Shown: piece by piece, positions 1-10,205 of the stretch
How positions within the stretch are numbered: position 1 is the first letter of the stretch
How the letters are laid out: each line of letters opens with the position of its first letter
Source: Seison nebaliae
Lineage: Eukaryota > Rotifera > Pararotatoria > Seisonacea > Seisonidae
Length of the DNA stretch: 38,325 bases
Assembly: GCA_023231475.1 (NCBI GenBank)
Contig: JALJEE010002845.1
Span: forward strand, 1-38,325
Direction of reading: 5' to 3'
Position numbers and translations under genes: made by a program
Notes under the pieces: generated by a model
The model's database searches: none
What the model saw: only the letters and a program-made list of their open reading frames with translations
Told to the model about the DNA's origin: nothing

Positions 1-1
1 A

Positions 2-142
2 GTAAGCAGACACTCGAACAAGGAGGTGAAGCATTGGAACCCAATATTCGAACCAAAAATAAGAACGGAGAAGCAAACCAAGTTCAAGAAAATCTACGAA
101 GTGGATTCAATCCCGTTTAGATGGAGCGATATGGAACACCAG
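2..142 (+). other. possible partial exon at the left edge
   Basis: The second forward frame is open from the window edge for 47 codons and reads like real protein, with Trp, charged residues and a WNPIFEPKI stretch. It ends at a CAG|GTATAT sequence that would serve as a phase-0 splice donor at 143. I do not recognise the protein. A further open stretch at 181-348 (55 codons, ATG to TAA, rich in Ser, Thr and Pro) may or may not belong to it, because no acceptor joins the two cleanly in frame. Confidence 0.25.
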
Positions 143-519
143 GTATATATAATAGGTATATTTAATAAAAAATAAAACCGATGTTTTCCTTCTACTGGAG
201 AGGGGGAAAAAAAACTCAATCCGTCACATCAGCCACTCCCAACACACCATCGAGTAGCACAGTATTAGATGGAGAAATTCAAGCTGCACAAAATGGCAGT
301 CTCACATCACCTGGCTCTCGAAGGAAACTTCGTGGAAATACGAATTAAAAAAGAAAAAATTGGAGGAAATCAACCTCGATAAAACGATACAATAATATTG
401 TCTTCTTTCGCCGCACAACCCACCCACCCACCATTTGATTCTGGAGTGAATGGAAGAGATGACAACACCTCCTTGGTCAAGAGCAACCACCCGCTAACTT
501 GGGATAAACCAATGTGGTT

Positions 520-672
520 TTAATAGGGTCGGACCCAAACAATACTTTTATAACTAACGATTGCAATTTGGATAGTTGATTGCGCCGGTGACTCAAACAA
601 GGAGATTAATAACATCTGAAAGGCGAAAAACGAGTAATTACTCACCTGGACAAAAAAGACAAGGGTACACAT
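520..672 (-). other. possible two-exon small secreted peptide gene
   Basis: On the minus strand an ATG at 672 opens nine hydrophobic codons ending at 646 in a textbook donor, CAG|GTGAGT. Thirty bases later a textbook acceptor (pyrimidine-rich, TTTCAG) at 616 opens a 31-codon frame in matching phase that stops at 520. The product would be about 40 residues with a hydrophobic start. Against it, 30 bp is shorter than every other intron placed in this window (39 bp or more), the product is short and I recognise no family. It may be chance, or a fragment of a longer transcript. Confidence 0.18.
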
Positions 673-907
673 TACCTATAGTTATCGTATACTGCCAAAG
701 GAGTGAATAAATTACTTTAAATATAACATTAAAGGTTATGACTAAACAAGTATGCATTTTACGATGAAAGAAAGAACAAAACAAAGAAGTAAAGTATAAT
801 TTTATATTATATATATAAAAGAAAATTTATTGAAAATATGATAATGAAAATAACAAAATAATAAAAAATCAATGAACTGGATGGAAAGGATGAGAAATTA
901 TAAAATG

Positions 908-1804
908 TCAATATTTTGATAGTTCGAGATAATGGTAGGTGAAAGGACTTTTGGTCACTACCAACGGATTCACACGATGGCGATCCACAGTGTCCATATG
1001 GTCAATACACGAAATGAAACAATTGGGATTTGATATTGTTTCTTGTATTACTTGATACAATCTCACCTGAGAGGATACATTACGTCGGATATACTGACAG
1101 GCTTTACGTAATAAACCATTACTGAAATCACCAACTGATTGAGCAGAAGTAATGAACGGATCGTACACGAACAAGAAATCATCAACACGATACATCAGTA
1201 TTGTATGGAAGGGACCAGGAGAACAACCATTTGTAGTCTGGTATAATTCGTAGTCCAACAGTACTCCTAGTCCATTCTTCTTAAGATATCGTAAGATCCG
1301 ACTGACACTAGCGGAAGATCCTATACGCACCAATATATCTTCAGTTCGTGCGTGGCACCGATGCTTCTGTTTCATACCAATATATCGAATGACAACTGAA
1401 GATATTATACCCTTCTTCACGGCCGATTCAAATTGATTCTTTTGACAATGTATCAGATTACGGGCATTATCACCAAAAACACTGGTGGCCCCACCGGAAG
1501 GAATGATCGGAGTACGACCATTGTTATTGGCATCATAATGTTCTAACAAGATCCCGCAACCATCAATAAGCTGATGACGATACTGAATAGTTCGGTCCGA
1601 CTCTTCATATCCTGTCCAATATACATAGAAAAGCTCGTGGCTGGATCCATGTCGCCCACTACAATGTTCTAATCGCTCAACCTCATATTCAGTGGAATCA
1701 ACCAAGGCTGACGGTAGAAGCACACCATCCAGTCGTATCGTCTTCACCACTTCTATTGCCTCATCGCTGGAACTGCTGATACGAACACTTTTAACCATCT
1801 TCAA
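908..1804 (-). CDS. chromodomain protein with possible clan CE-like cysteine protease domain (copy 1, looks whole)
   Basis: This is a single 298-residue open frame. Residues about 40-91 read as a chromodomain: Y40 at the start of the first strand, then YWTGY with W63 and Y66. These three aromatics sit where the methyl-lysine cage of HP1/Pc chromodomains lies, and a C-terminal helix (CGILLEHY) follows. Residues about 98-295 are shared with the copy at 3340-3990. The most conserved parts are an IPSGG stretch, LLDY-x-L-x-QT-x-NG, PGPFH (H200), VYDP (D215) and NCF-x2-C (C262, C266) near the C-terminus. The order His, acidic residue, Cys and the spacing resemble adenain/Ulp1-type proteases as found in adenoviruses and Polintons, but that is inference from a few residues. 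The frame looks intact. A virus-like element or a host family are both possible. Confidence 0.5.
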   Translation of the reverse strand: MKMVKSVRISSSSDEAIEVVKTIRLDGVLLPSALVDSTEYEVERLEHCSGRHGSSHELFYVYWTGYEESDRTIQYRHQLIDGCGILLEHYDANNNGRTPIIPSGGATSVFGDNARNLIHCQKNQFESAVKKGIISSVVIRYIGMKQKHRCHARTEDILVRIGSSASVSRILRYLKKNGLGVLLDYELYQTTNGCSPGPFHTILMYRVDDFLFVYDPFITSAQSVGDFSNGLLRKACQYIRRNVSSQVRLYQVIQETISNPNCFISCIDHMDTVDRHRVNPLVVTKSPFTYHYLELSKY

Positions 1805-3339
1805 TATAGAATGGGAGGAGAGGAGAAAAAGGAAAAAGAATTATAAATATCTATTGGGGAGAGAAAAAAATTATATATGAAATATATAAAAAAATAGATA
1901 GAACTACTAGGGGAAGTTTGTCCAGAAATTACATCACCTCAAAATACATAAAAGGTATGAAATGAACAAACAAAAAGATATATATCGTAATTTACATATA
2001 TTAAATTCATGCATTTAATGAAGATATGAAAAAAATTGGAAGAAACTCAAATTGAATTTATATTCCAATACAATATTTGATGAACGATTCTATGACACAC
2101 AAAAGGTGGAAGTCATAGTAATCAATTAATCAAATTGATTGAGTCGGTTTGATGAAGAATGCTCAGCATAACGAAAGCAATAGAGAAAAACTTCATCAAA
2201 ACAAAATTGTCTAACAATTGTAAGATATCAATTACCCCCATGATCCACAAGAATACGGAGTAAAACAAATTAAACAATTTGCAGTAGTTTAACATATTAT
2301 CCAATACGGATCAAACCGATCCACCGACAAATACAATGTCTAATTGAGTCGAAATAAATTGATTAAGGTGGATGGAACAAAATTGAACAAAATGTCCATA
2401 TAACTGCAAGAATTCAAATACATCCACAAAATTCATACACATAACTCACCCACAGTTAAGTGTGTCACATCATTCCACTATCCGTCCCTCACTATAGTTC
2501 CACCCATTTAACGCTCATCCGTATATACCATCCTACTTCTTAAGTGTCAAATCACCTTATAATAATGACGTAAAAGTCAGACAAAATCTTATTATTACAC
2601 TCTAAGCTCAATCTCACTAGTGTTGGAAGGCTCTGCAAAAGATCCCTCAGTAACATATCGAAAGATATTGGATGTATTGGTAGAGAGCATATACAACACG
2701 AGTGGCACGATGTTGAAGATTAATTACTAGTATGTGTGTCACACATACCGTTTCATATCTCATATAAGAGAATGAAAATGATTTAATAGCAATTAATAGG
2801 GCACAGTAGATTAAATACAATTGTCCTGAAGAGGTTGAAAAAGGATTTGGAGACGTGCATCCACATCAACACGATGGGATTCATACGAACCTCTCGCAAC
2901 CTACTTCATAAATACCTAGGCATAGAAAATGGTACTAATATTGGTTACACAATATCTATAGTGTTAACCATAAGGTACAACCATTAAAGAACAAAACACA
3001 AGATTTAGAAAAATCTCAGATTATCGGACATCCAAAGACACGTTTGATAAACGGTCCTGGAAATAAATAGTCCAAAAAAAAGATACATCCAACCAGAGAT
3101 ACAACTGAACATGTCGTTGATGTCTTCTCTATCCCTAATACAAGGTATAAATTGTAAGTCCGGATTAGAGTTGCGTTCCAAATACCACGGATTATTCAAA
3201 AAATAATTTTTTAAAAAAATAAAAAAATAAAAAAAAAAAAACCAGATCCACAACATTGGAGCGTCCATGAATAAACTGACAAGGTATATTTGATATAGTA
3301 CAGTATCGATATCAACTTACTACTGGATGTGCTGCGTTA
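1805..3339. other. spacer between the two divergent copies, no confident gene
   Basis: I see no named family here. Three open stretches look more protein-like than background: about 2573-2720 plus (roughly 49 codons), about 2820-2985 plus (roughly 57 codons) and 3005-3268 minus (87 codons, with a run of aromatic residues after the start). They could be pieces of the same element as the two flanking copies, or chance frames in a less AT-rich stretch. Confidence 0.2.
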
Positions 3340-3990
3340 TTGGAGTTAATTGATGCGAAATATTGGAATTGCCCTCCAGTGATTCCTTCTGGTGGCGTCG
3401 TTACTGTTGTGGGCTCTGAAGCTGCACAATTATTAGAAAATCAATCCCAGTTATATGAAGCACTGGTGAATCGTGGTGTGATACACAAAGACATCATACG
3501 TTTTCTCAATATAGTACAAAGACGTAAACTGTTATCGGAAGGGCGCGTGGTTGATGGGCGGATTGGTCGTTCAACCTGCGTGACCCGTATATTAAATATT
3601 TTGTCAATTAATGGGCCTGGAGTCCTTCTGGATTATCAGTTATTTCAGACACACAATGGATCGACTCCAGGTCCTTATCATTCGATTCTGCTTTACCGTA
3701 TATCTGATGTGATATACGTGTATGATCCATCAGTGACTCGTCTTCATGTAGCCAATTCTATACATTCCAAATTGGACAACGGCTTGTTCCAACATGCGTG
3801 TAGATTGATACGAAAAAAGGCCTCTCGATCCGTGGAGATCCAATTGGTCGTCGATGTTACTTCCAATCCTGGAAACTGCTTCGTCAAGTGTTTGGAACAT
3901 ATGTCCGTTATATGTGAAAATCGAGACCTTTGTACAATAGTGACATCTTCTCCTTTTATTTATCATCCTATCTCCTTCCGTTCTTATTGA
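3340..3990 (+). CDS. diverged paralogue of the 908-1804 protein, C-terminal domain (copy 2, partial)
   Basis: This is a 216-residue open frame counted from a TTG. Similarity to copy 1 begins a little upstream of that codon in the same frame, so the true start is unclear. It shares IPSGG (residues 15-19), LLDY-x-L-x-QT-x-NG (about 97-107), PGPYH (H114), VYDP (D129), NGL, and NCF-x2-C-x2-HM (C180, C184), then SPF-x-YH before the stop. The His-to-Asp spacing is 15 residues in both copies; the Asp-to-Cys spacing is 51 here and 47 in copy 1. I see no chromodomain core in this frame, so the element reads as partial. The copies are clearly diverged at DNA level, so the duplication is not recent. Conservation of the His/Asp/Cys set despite this divergence suggests past selection on that domain. 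Confidence 0.45.
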   Translation: MELIDAKYWNCPPVIPSGGVVTVVGSEAAQLLENQSQLYEALVNRGVIHKDIIRFLNIVQRRKLLSEGRVVDGRIGRSTCVTRILNILSINGPGVLLDYQLFQTHNGSTPGPYHSILLYRISDVIYVYDPSVTRLHVANSIHSKLDNGLFQHACRLIRKKASRSVEIQLVVDVTSNPGNCFVKCLEHMSVICENRDLCTIVTSSPFIYHPISFRSY

Positions 3991-4795
3991 GTTTTTCTTT
4001 CATTTATTTTCTTTCATCTCTTTTATTTCATCCTATCTATCTTATATATTTTAATAAATTTTATAATTCTTTCAATTCTTCTACTTTCTCATTAAATTTC
4101 TTAAAATATTGAACTTGAAATTGAATTTAAATTAGAATTTATTAGCCTTATTCAATCTTATAACAAGCTGACTTTTGATTTCCAGTGTAGTTATTGTTCT
4201 TTCGGATCTGAGTTTTTCCTGTTGTTGTTTCCCCTCGTCTTTACAAATATGACCACTTGTCATCTTTACTTCCATTCCAGATATGTGCTGTAGATCTCAT
4301 CAACACACTCGGAACAACTGACTATTCTTGTTGTTATAGTACAATGATATTATTACGTTTTTGTGGGTATGATCCTCTAAAAATCGATAAAAGATCATCT
4401 AATCTAAAAAAATAGATCATAAGATTACTAGATCAAAAAAACAACTTCCTTAACAATCAACAAAATCTGAATAAGGATAGAAGTTGATTTTGTAACGAAT
4501 GGGTGAGAAGAATAGGATCTCACGCCCAAAAATGACTAATTAACTACACGATGACATTTCCGGAGATGCACGTATCTATTATTTGTAATATTCGTAATTT
4601 AAATTACCCTATCTTCTTCAGCATCATCGATAACCCAGAAATACATATTCTTATTAAAATTGGTAACATACACCCATATTTTTTTTTGCATTTTTTGTGG
4701 AAATCTTTAACCGCTCAGCACGGTACCTAATTCGGAATCGTTTTTTATAAAATGGATCGCAAATTAATCGTCTATTATTTCTTAACCTATGTTTA
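3991..4795. other. intergenic, nothing assigned
   Basis: The composition returns to AT-rich. I see no open frame, RNA gene or clear repeat in this stretch, which separates the foreign-looking block from the foldback element and UBL5. Confidence 0.5.
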
Positions 4796-5014
4796 AAATT
4801 TCATGTCAATAGCGTCAATATTCTTTATTTTAAGGATAAAACTATAAGAAACATTTTTTAAGTTTTTCGCTAATTTTTGACTAAAAAGTATTATTTAGTA
4901 GTATTTTTAGCATTTTTAGTAGTTTTTAGTCAAAAATTAGCGAAAAACTTAAAAAATGTTTCTTATACTTTTTTCCATAAAATAAAGAATATTGACGCTA
5001 TTGACATGAAATTT
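4796..5014. repeat. foldback (long inverted repeat) element
   Basis: The left arm, about 4796-4888, reads AAATTTCATGTCAATAGCG and on through CGTCAATATTC, AAGAAACATTTTTTAAG and TTTTTCGCTAATTTTTGACT. The right arm, about 4926-5014, is its near-perfect reverse complement. A T-rich loop of about 37 bases repeats TTTTTAG between them. The arms are about 88-93 bp with only small mismatches and one short indel, so the hairpin is young or maintained. It carries no gene. It is most simply a foldback or MITE-type non-autonomous DNA element; I could not identify a target-site duplication with confidence. It ends about 113 bp before the UBL5 start and so lies in that gene's promoter region. Confidence 0.75.
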
Positions 5015-5126
5015 ATGGTAACATTTAAAGCATTAAACGTTATAATTTGACTTTTAAATTATCTCGTTAATTTGTACAGTTTCAATTAAAGGCCAAAAAT
5101 TTTATTATTTTTACAAATAAACGATA

Positions 5127-5523
5127 ATGATTGAAATTACGTGCAATGATCGTCTTGGAAAGAAGGTTCGTGTAAAGTGCAAGTTTATCTTTATTTTATC
5201 CTCTTTTTATATTCAAGGTGTTTTGTAACCGGAAATTCATCTAGTCCCAACGACACAATAGGAGATTTAAAGAAGTTGATTGCTGTGCAAATTGGAACGA
5301 ATTACGAAAAAATCGTTCTTAAGAAATGGTTAATATATTTATCGAATTTTATTGTGCATAGATTTAATAAGATATTTAACTGATATGAGCAAATCATTTA
5401 CATTATTCATTTTATGAAATAATTTATTATTTATTTTGCAGGTATACAATCTACAAAGATCCAATTTCTTTGGCTGATTATGAGATTCATGACGGAATGA
5501 ATCTGGAATTATATTATCAATGA
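5127..5523 (+). CDS. UBL5: ubiquitin-like protein 5 (Hub1)
   Basis: Three exons (5127-5182, 5245-5328, 5442-5523) give a 73-residue protein, the same length as human UBL5, and nearly every segment is recognisable: [50 protein letters not shown]. The family has a ubiquitin fold ending in the double-Tyr tail instead of Gly-Gly. It binds HIND-motif spliceosome proteins non-covalently and modulates splice-site use in the nucleus. Introns are 62 and 113 bp. An upstream acceptor ending at 5217 would add nine residues in frame before the NDTIGD segment; I chose the acceptor ending at 5244 because it matches the family exactly. Confidence 0.95.
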
Positions 5524-6040
5524 AACGGGATGGGTTCAAGTTAAATTACTAAATAAAGGGTAAAGAACTTAAAGAAAACATTTCCCGGTCGACATTTCAA
5601 ATAAACCAGATAGATAAGAAATATTTCAATATTTTTTATTTTCCAAATAAATTTTTTGTTCTCATATTTTGTTCAGTAAAATTTTGAAAATTTCTTATTT
5701 GCCTGTACAGAAGATTTCGACATAAAATTATTGAACAAGTTTTCCGAATAAGAATAAGTGATTGTCTTGAATGATCAAGTTTCCTGTCAACTTCCTTCAT
5801 TTAGTTGACTTCCGCCGCTGATCTTATCAGTCATTGGAAAGATGGAAAAGCGGCCGAATGAGACGCAATTTAAGAATTTACAATGAAGTATATATAATAA
5901 TATTTTAGTCGAAAAAAAATTAGTAAAATCGATTCTGTTCAAATTAAAGATTTTGTATTTCTTGAGATTTTTTTCCGTCCACTTTCGACACCAACTAAAA
6001 CAGAAGAGATGAGAAGAAAACAAAAGGAGAACTCCAGGGA
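5524..6040. other. convergent 3' flanks of UBL5 and the SLC6 gene
   Basis: AT-rich sequence between two genes that point at each other. I see no gene; it should hold both 3' untranslated ends. Confidence 0.5.
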
Positions 6041-8595
6041 TCAAGTAGTTTCCAGTGGAAGAAATTCTTGCTGCGTAAACTGACGATCTTGAAGTTCGAC
6101 ATCATCACTTGATGTTTTATAACGACCTTTTCGATTATTATGCTTGAGGGGACCCCAGTCCATTGCAGGTTTGAGTCCGCGGAAGAACGCTGCTTTATTA
6201 GCGCCTTGTCGTATCCAAAAACAGAGGGCATATATTGGGATGGGTAGTAGGGGAATGATAACGACACACCACCCGAACAATATTGCCCATTTCGGATATT
6301 CATATACTTTATTATATTTTGGTGCTTCGTACATGGCGATGGATAGGATCATCGTTAACAATAAGACGACTGGAGTAAGGAATTTCCAACAGACGAGCCA
6401 GAACGTTTTGAGAGGTAATTTTCTTTTTAACATCATTTCAATATCGTCCACTAAACGGTCACTTCCTATAAGTAAAAAAGAAAAATAAAAAGAAGAAACT
6501 TATAATTCTAACCATAACAATAACAGCAGACTAGTAACTCTAATACGGAGATTAAGAGAATTGGTATTCCACTGATGAATTCGTCAACTAACGTTAGAAC
6601 ATAAATACCACCCCGTGTAACAAAAACGAGACCAACCAATAAGAATACGACACACACCGTTCCACGAAGAATTAGTCCCAAATGTTTTTTCGAGATTCTT
6701 AATCTCAATGCATCGATGAGTGTGGACATGATAGTTTCGATGATAGATAATTCACTTCCAAATCCAATGGTGAGCATCATAAGAAAGAATAAGATTGACC
6801 ACATGGTCGGAATAGACATTTGTGCTAATCCTTCAGGATAAACAATGAACACGAGACCTGGTCCAGTTACCGCCAACGTTTTCACATCTACTCCCAATTC
6901 ATGTGCCATATATCCTAAGACGCCAAAAACGGCAAAACCGACATAAACACTTGTGAGAACATTGACAAATGGAACGAGAAGAGTATCTCTTAATATGTTG
7001 TTATTGAATTTACAGAAACTGGCCATCGCAACAACACCACCAGTGGCGATATTAAGAGAATAGAAAACTTGAGTAGCGGCATGTAACCAGACCATTGGTG
7101 ATTTTAGATGTTCCCATTCCGGTTTAAGATAATATAATATTCCATCGATACATCCATCTAATGTAGTACATCGGATGATGAGTGCCGTTATCATGATGTA
7201 TGGATAGATAGCAGTGAAATAACTGACTTTCCCAAGAGATGTTACTCCTTTGGAGAGTGCGGCAAATATCAAAAGCCAAGCAGCGAGAAGTGCTAAGGCT
7301 AAATGCCATTGAACATCGCCTAATTCCTCAATTCCTGAAGATATATTGAGAACGTTCCGAGTGAAATAATCATCAGTCGGATATTTCATTGATGCAGTAA
7401 TGTTGGGTTTTATATTCGTCAAATTTGAAGTATCCACACAATTTTTTGATGCCCAAATATGATCACAACCGATCCATGGAGGTATTGATCTCATCGAAGC
7501 GATCATATAAAAGATGGAATAGCAAATGATCACATTGTAATAGAGACCAATAATTCCATTACAAATGAGAGCGGCAATACCCAAACCGCGGAAGAGTGGA
7601 GCTAATTTCCAAACATTCACCGGCCCCTGACTAGAGAATTGTCCTAATGCCAATTCGAGGAAATTGATTGGTATTCCGACAATTATCATTAAAAGGAGAA
7701 ATATCAGGAGAAATGCACCACCTCCATAAGTAAAGCATAAATAAGGAAATCGCCATACATTACCCAGACCGACACCGTACGATATACAAGTAAATATGAA
7801 ATCTAAATGATTGTTCCATTCGGGACGAGTATGATTTGCCGGATTGGGAACATTCACATCACTCGTCGATGACATTAATGGAGATTTATTGAATTGTTTC
7901 ACAAACTTCTCATTATTGAGATTATTTACCAGATTGTTGTTTTGATTTAAGTGAATCATGTTGTTGTTATTGTTATTCGTATTGAGATTGAGATTATTGT
8001 TATTGTTATTCACATTTAAATTATTATGATATCGATATGATTTATGCGTTTTACTTTTATCTAAATCAAGATCATAATCTATAACTTCAGTGGGTAGAAG
8101 TCGAACACGACTACCTTCCTCCTCAATTAAATTTGTATCAAATTCTTCATCATTTTCATTCAAAATGACATTATCTGAATAGAGATTAGGATCAGTTCCA
8201 ATGATTCCTTCAATAGCAGCACCGGAATGAGTATTCCGTCGTAAACGAGGGAAATTTTCATCCGTCTCCAATTCATTTTCATTCATTACTGCAACATTCG
8301 ATTGACCGATGGTTTGTGAATCATAATATGAGAAGATCGGTGGTGATGGTGGTAAAGAAGATGAATAATTCGATGATGAGTTCTGCTCTTCAACTTTATC
8401 TATTCTTTTCTCATTAGGTTGATATTGTTCTTGATTATCTTCTTTATCTGTGAAATAACTGTTATTGTTGTTGTTGTTGTTTGTGAGAGTTGTATCGTTA
8501 TGATAAGTATGAGAATCGAGATTCAAAGAAGGAATGATTGGCTTGCCATGCTCATTCAAACCTGTTTTATTGTACCATTCATTGCCACTTGCCAT
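6041..8595 (-). CDS. SLC6 family Na+/Cl- dependent transporter (amino-acid type)
   Basis: Two exons (8595-6513 and 6465-6041) are joined across a 47-bp intron (6466-6512) in the conserved YG-x-DR-x-x-DDIEMM stretch after helix 10; the product is 835 residues. The ATG at 8595 is the first methionine of the frame. About 262 residues of Asn- and acid-rich tail precede helix 1, which has GLGNVWRFPYLC. Helix 2 has ELALGQ, helix 6 has SLNIATGG and a following ASFCKF, and helix 7 has GFAVFGVLGYMA. The helix-1 substrate-site residue is Gly, as in amino-acid, glycine and GABA carriers, not the Asp of monoamine carriers. In helix 8 the sequence is GFGSE where many family members have an L-D-S/T sodium ligand; GxGS is seen in insect nutrient amino-acid transporters. 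Chloride-site Ser and Asn positions in helices 6-7 are present. It is a plasma-membrane carrier; the substrate is not determined. Confidence 0.92.
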
Positions 8596-9639
8596 TAACG
8601 GATGAAATGTCAAAAATTCAGATGAAATTGACAATAAGTTGATTGTCCAGAAATTTGTTTTGATAAAGAATTTTCCTTTCTCTTCTGTAGAGGAGGATGA
8701 TAATAATTTCTTGAATTAATTGTCTCGTTCAAATGAATTTGATAAGTTTCTTGGAAATTTTCTAAAATTTTTTCAAAATAAACAATTTTCGTGACGATTG
8801 AAACAATAATTATAAAATAATAATAATAATATTCAGTTCAAATAGAGAATTCAAAAGAAAGCAAAATAATTCGAACTTCTCCTTTCTCTCTTATCGACAC
8901 AACACTCAAACTAGCCCAGAGAAGGAAAAATAAACAAATGGAATTCCGATATGGATCGAACAATTACGTCTGCAAGTCAGTCAAAACGTCCAAATATGTT
9001 CTCCAAAAGTCAGAACGATAAAATTTCTTAATTCTTATTCAGATTATTTTCGTCGATTTACGAGGCAAATAAACAGTTCATAATAAATTCTCTGTTTATC
9101 GAATCTTCTTAATAAGAAATATTACGACATATTACATGATTCTCCTTTCAATGCCGTTCTTATAGTTCTAAACGGAAAAATAGTTTTGGAACTGCCATTG
9201 CCATTCTGCCTTATATTTATATAAGAAATGGTATGTCTGTTGCTGTTGGGATATATGAGCAGCAACGGATATATGTATACTTCTCAGAAGTTTATAAAAG
9301 ATATTTGTGTACATGATATTATTATCGAAGTAGAAAAGATGTCGACAAGAGGAATTTAAGAAGAATAAATAAGTTATAAGAGTCCAAAACAAAGGAAGAT
9401 TGATTCGAAGAGAAACATGGCTGTTTAAAGCGGACACATATTGAACATAGTAACATTCCTTCATATTATGAGATGAATCATATTATCGTTCTATAATTAT
9501 CTATCTTTATAATCATGTCTCACAATCAATCAGCCAATCAGTCAATATATACCTCATCGATTTATCCATAAAAATAATTAGTTTTTTATTACAGATGCTC
9601 TAATGAGAAAAAAACCGTAAGTAACAATAGAAAGACCTT

Positions 9640-9742
9640 CCTTCCATTCACTCATTCATTCATTCATCTCATACTTCATGAGACATATATCAATTTGAAT
9701 GAATTGTGTGAGAGAGAGAGAGAAAGAGAGAGGGAGGGAGAA
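9640..9742. repeat. CATT and GA microsatellites
   Basis: Tandem CATT units run at about 9645-9668, and a GA-rich run (GAGAGAGAG with a few interruptions) lies at about 9708-9742. These are ordinary slippage repeats in the SLC6/CIP4 gap. Confidence 0.85.
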
Positions 9743-10152
9743 CAAATGAGGAAGAGAGAAACGGACCGTTCTTATAGAGACCCCTCAAATTCCCATAAAT
9801 ATACACATGAACATTCAAATCTCATAAGACTGTTATATAAAATTATATGAAATTATTATGTAATATTGATGATAATCGTCCAGTTTAATGATGAGATACT
9901 ATTGATGAATGGATCTAATATCCATTCGCCTTCGTGAGAGAAGAAAATTTTATTCAAAATTTTGCTTATTCCTTCACATTTATTAAGAGTTGATATTTCA
10001 CACCATCATCACTTTTATCTATCAATGACTCACACAACATCGTTTCAGTGATTATTGCACGCTTTCTATTACGCAGCGTTGTAAGACAGATTCTTCTCTT
10101 CAACATCTCCTCATTACATATACAAAGTATTCGATACATATATATCAATCTC

Positions 10153-10205
10153 CCTCACACACACTCACACACTCACTCACTCACACACACACACACACAC
10201 ACACA
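10153..10205 (+). repeat. CA microsatellite
   Basis: About 50 bases of CA dinucleotides, with a few CTCA interruptions in the first half and an unbroken run in the second half. Confidence 0.9.

Larger units (their letters stand above)
1..4000. other. block of foreign-looking composition, candidate virus-like/mobile fossil
   Basis: By eye this stretch is richer in G and C, and in CG-containing words, than the AT-rich remainder. None of its content matches an ordinary host gene that I recognise. It carries two diverged copies of one protein family in divergent orientation (908-1804 minus and 3340-3990 plus), plus several short protein-like open stretches that I cannot assign. I saw no LTRs, terminal repeats, reverse transcriptase, DNA polymerase or capsid gene, so no element family is proved and the edges are approximate. 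Alternatives are a host multigene family with unusual composition, or part of a larger integrated element continuing left of the window. Confidence 0.35.

Noticed and set aside
8596-8634. Longer N-terminus of the SLC6 protein from a TTG
   Set aside because: A TTG is not a normal eukaryotic start; the first ATG of the frame is at 8595.
9168-9464. 98-codon frame on the minus strand upstream of SLC6
   Set aside because: No recognisable motif, mixed low-complexity content and no clear splice link; could be untranslated sequence.
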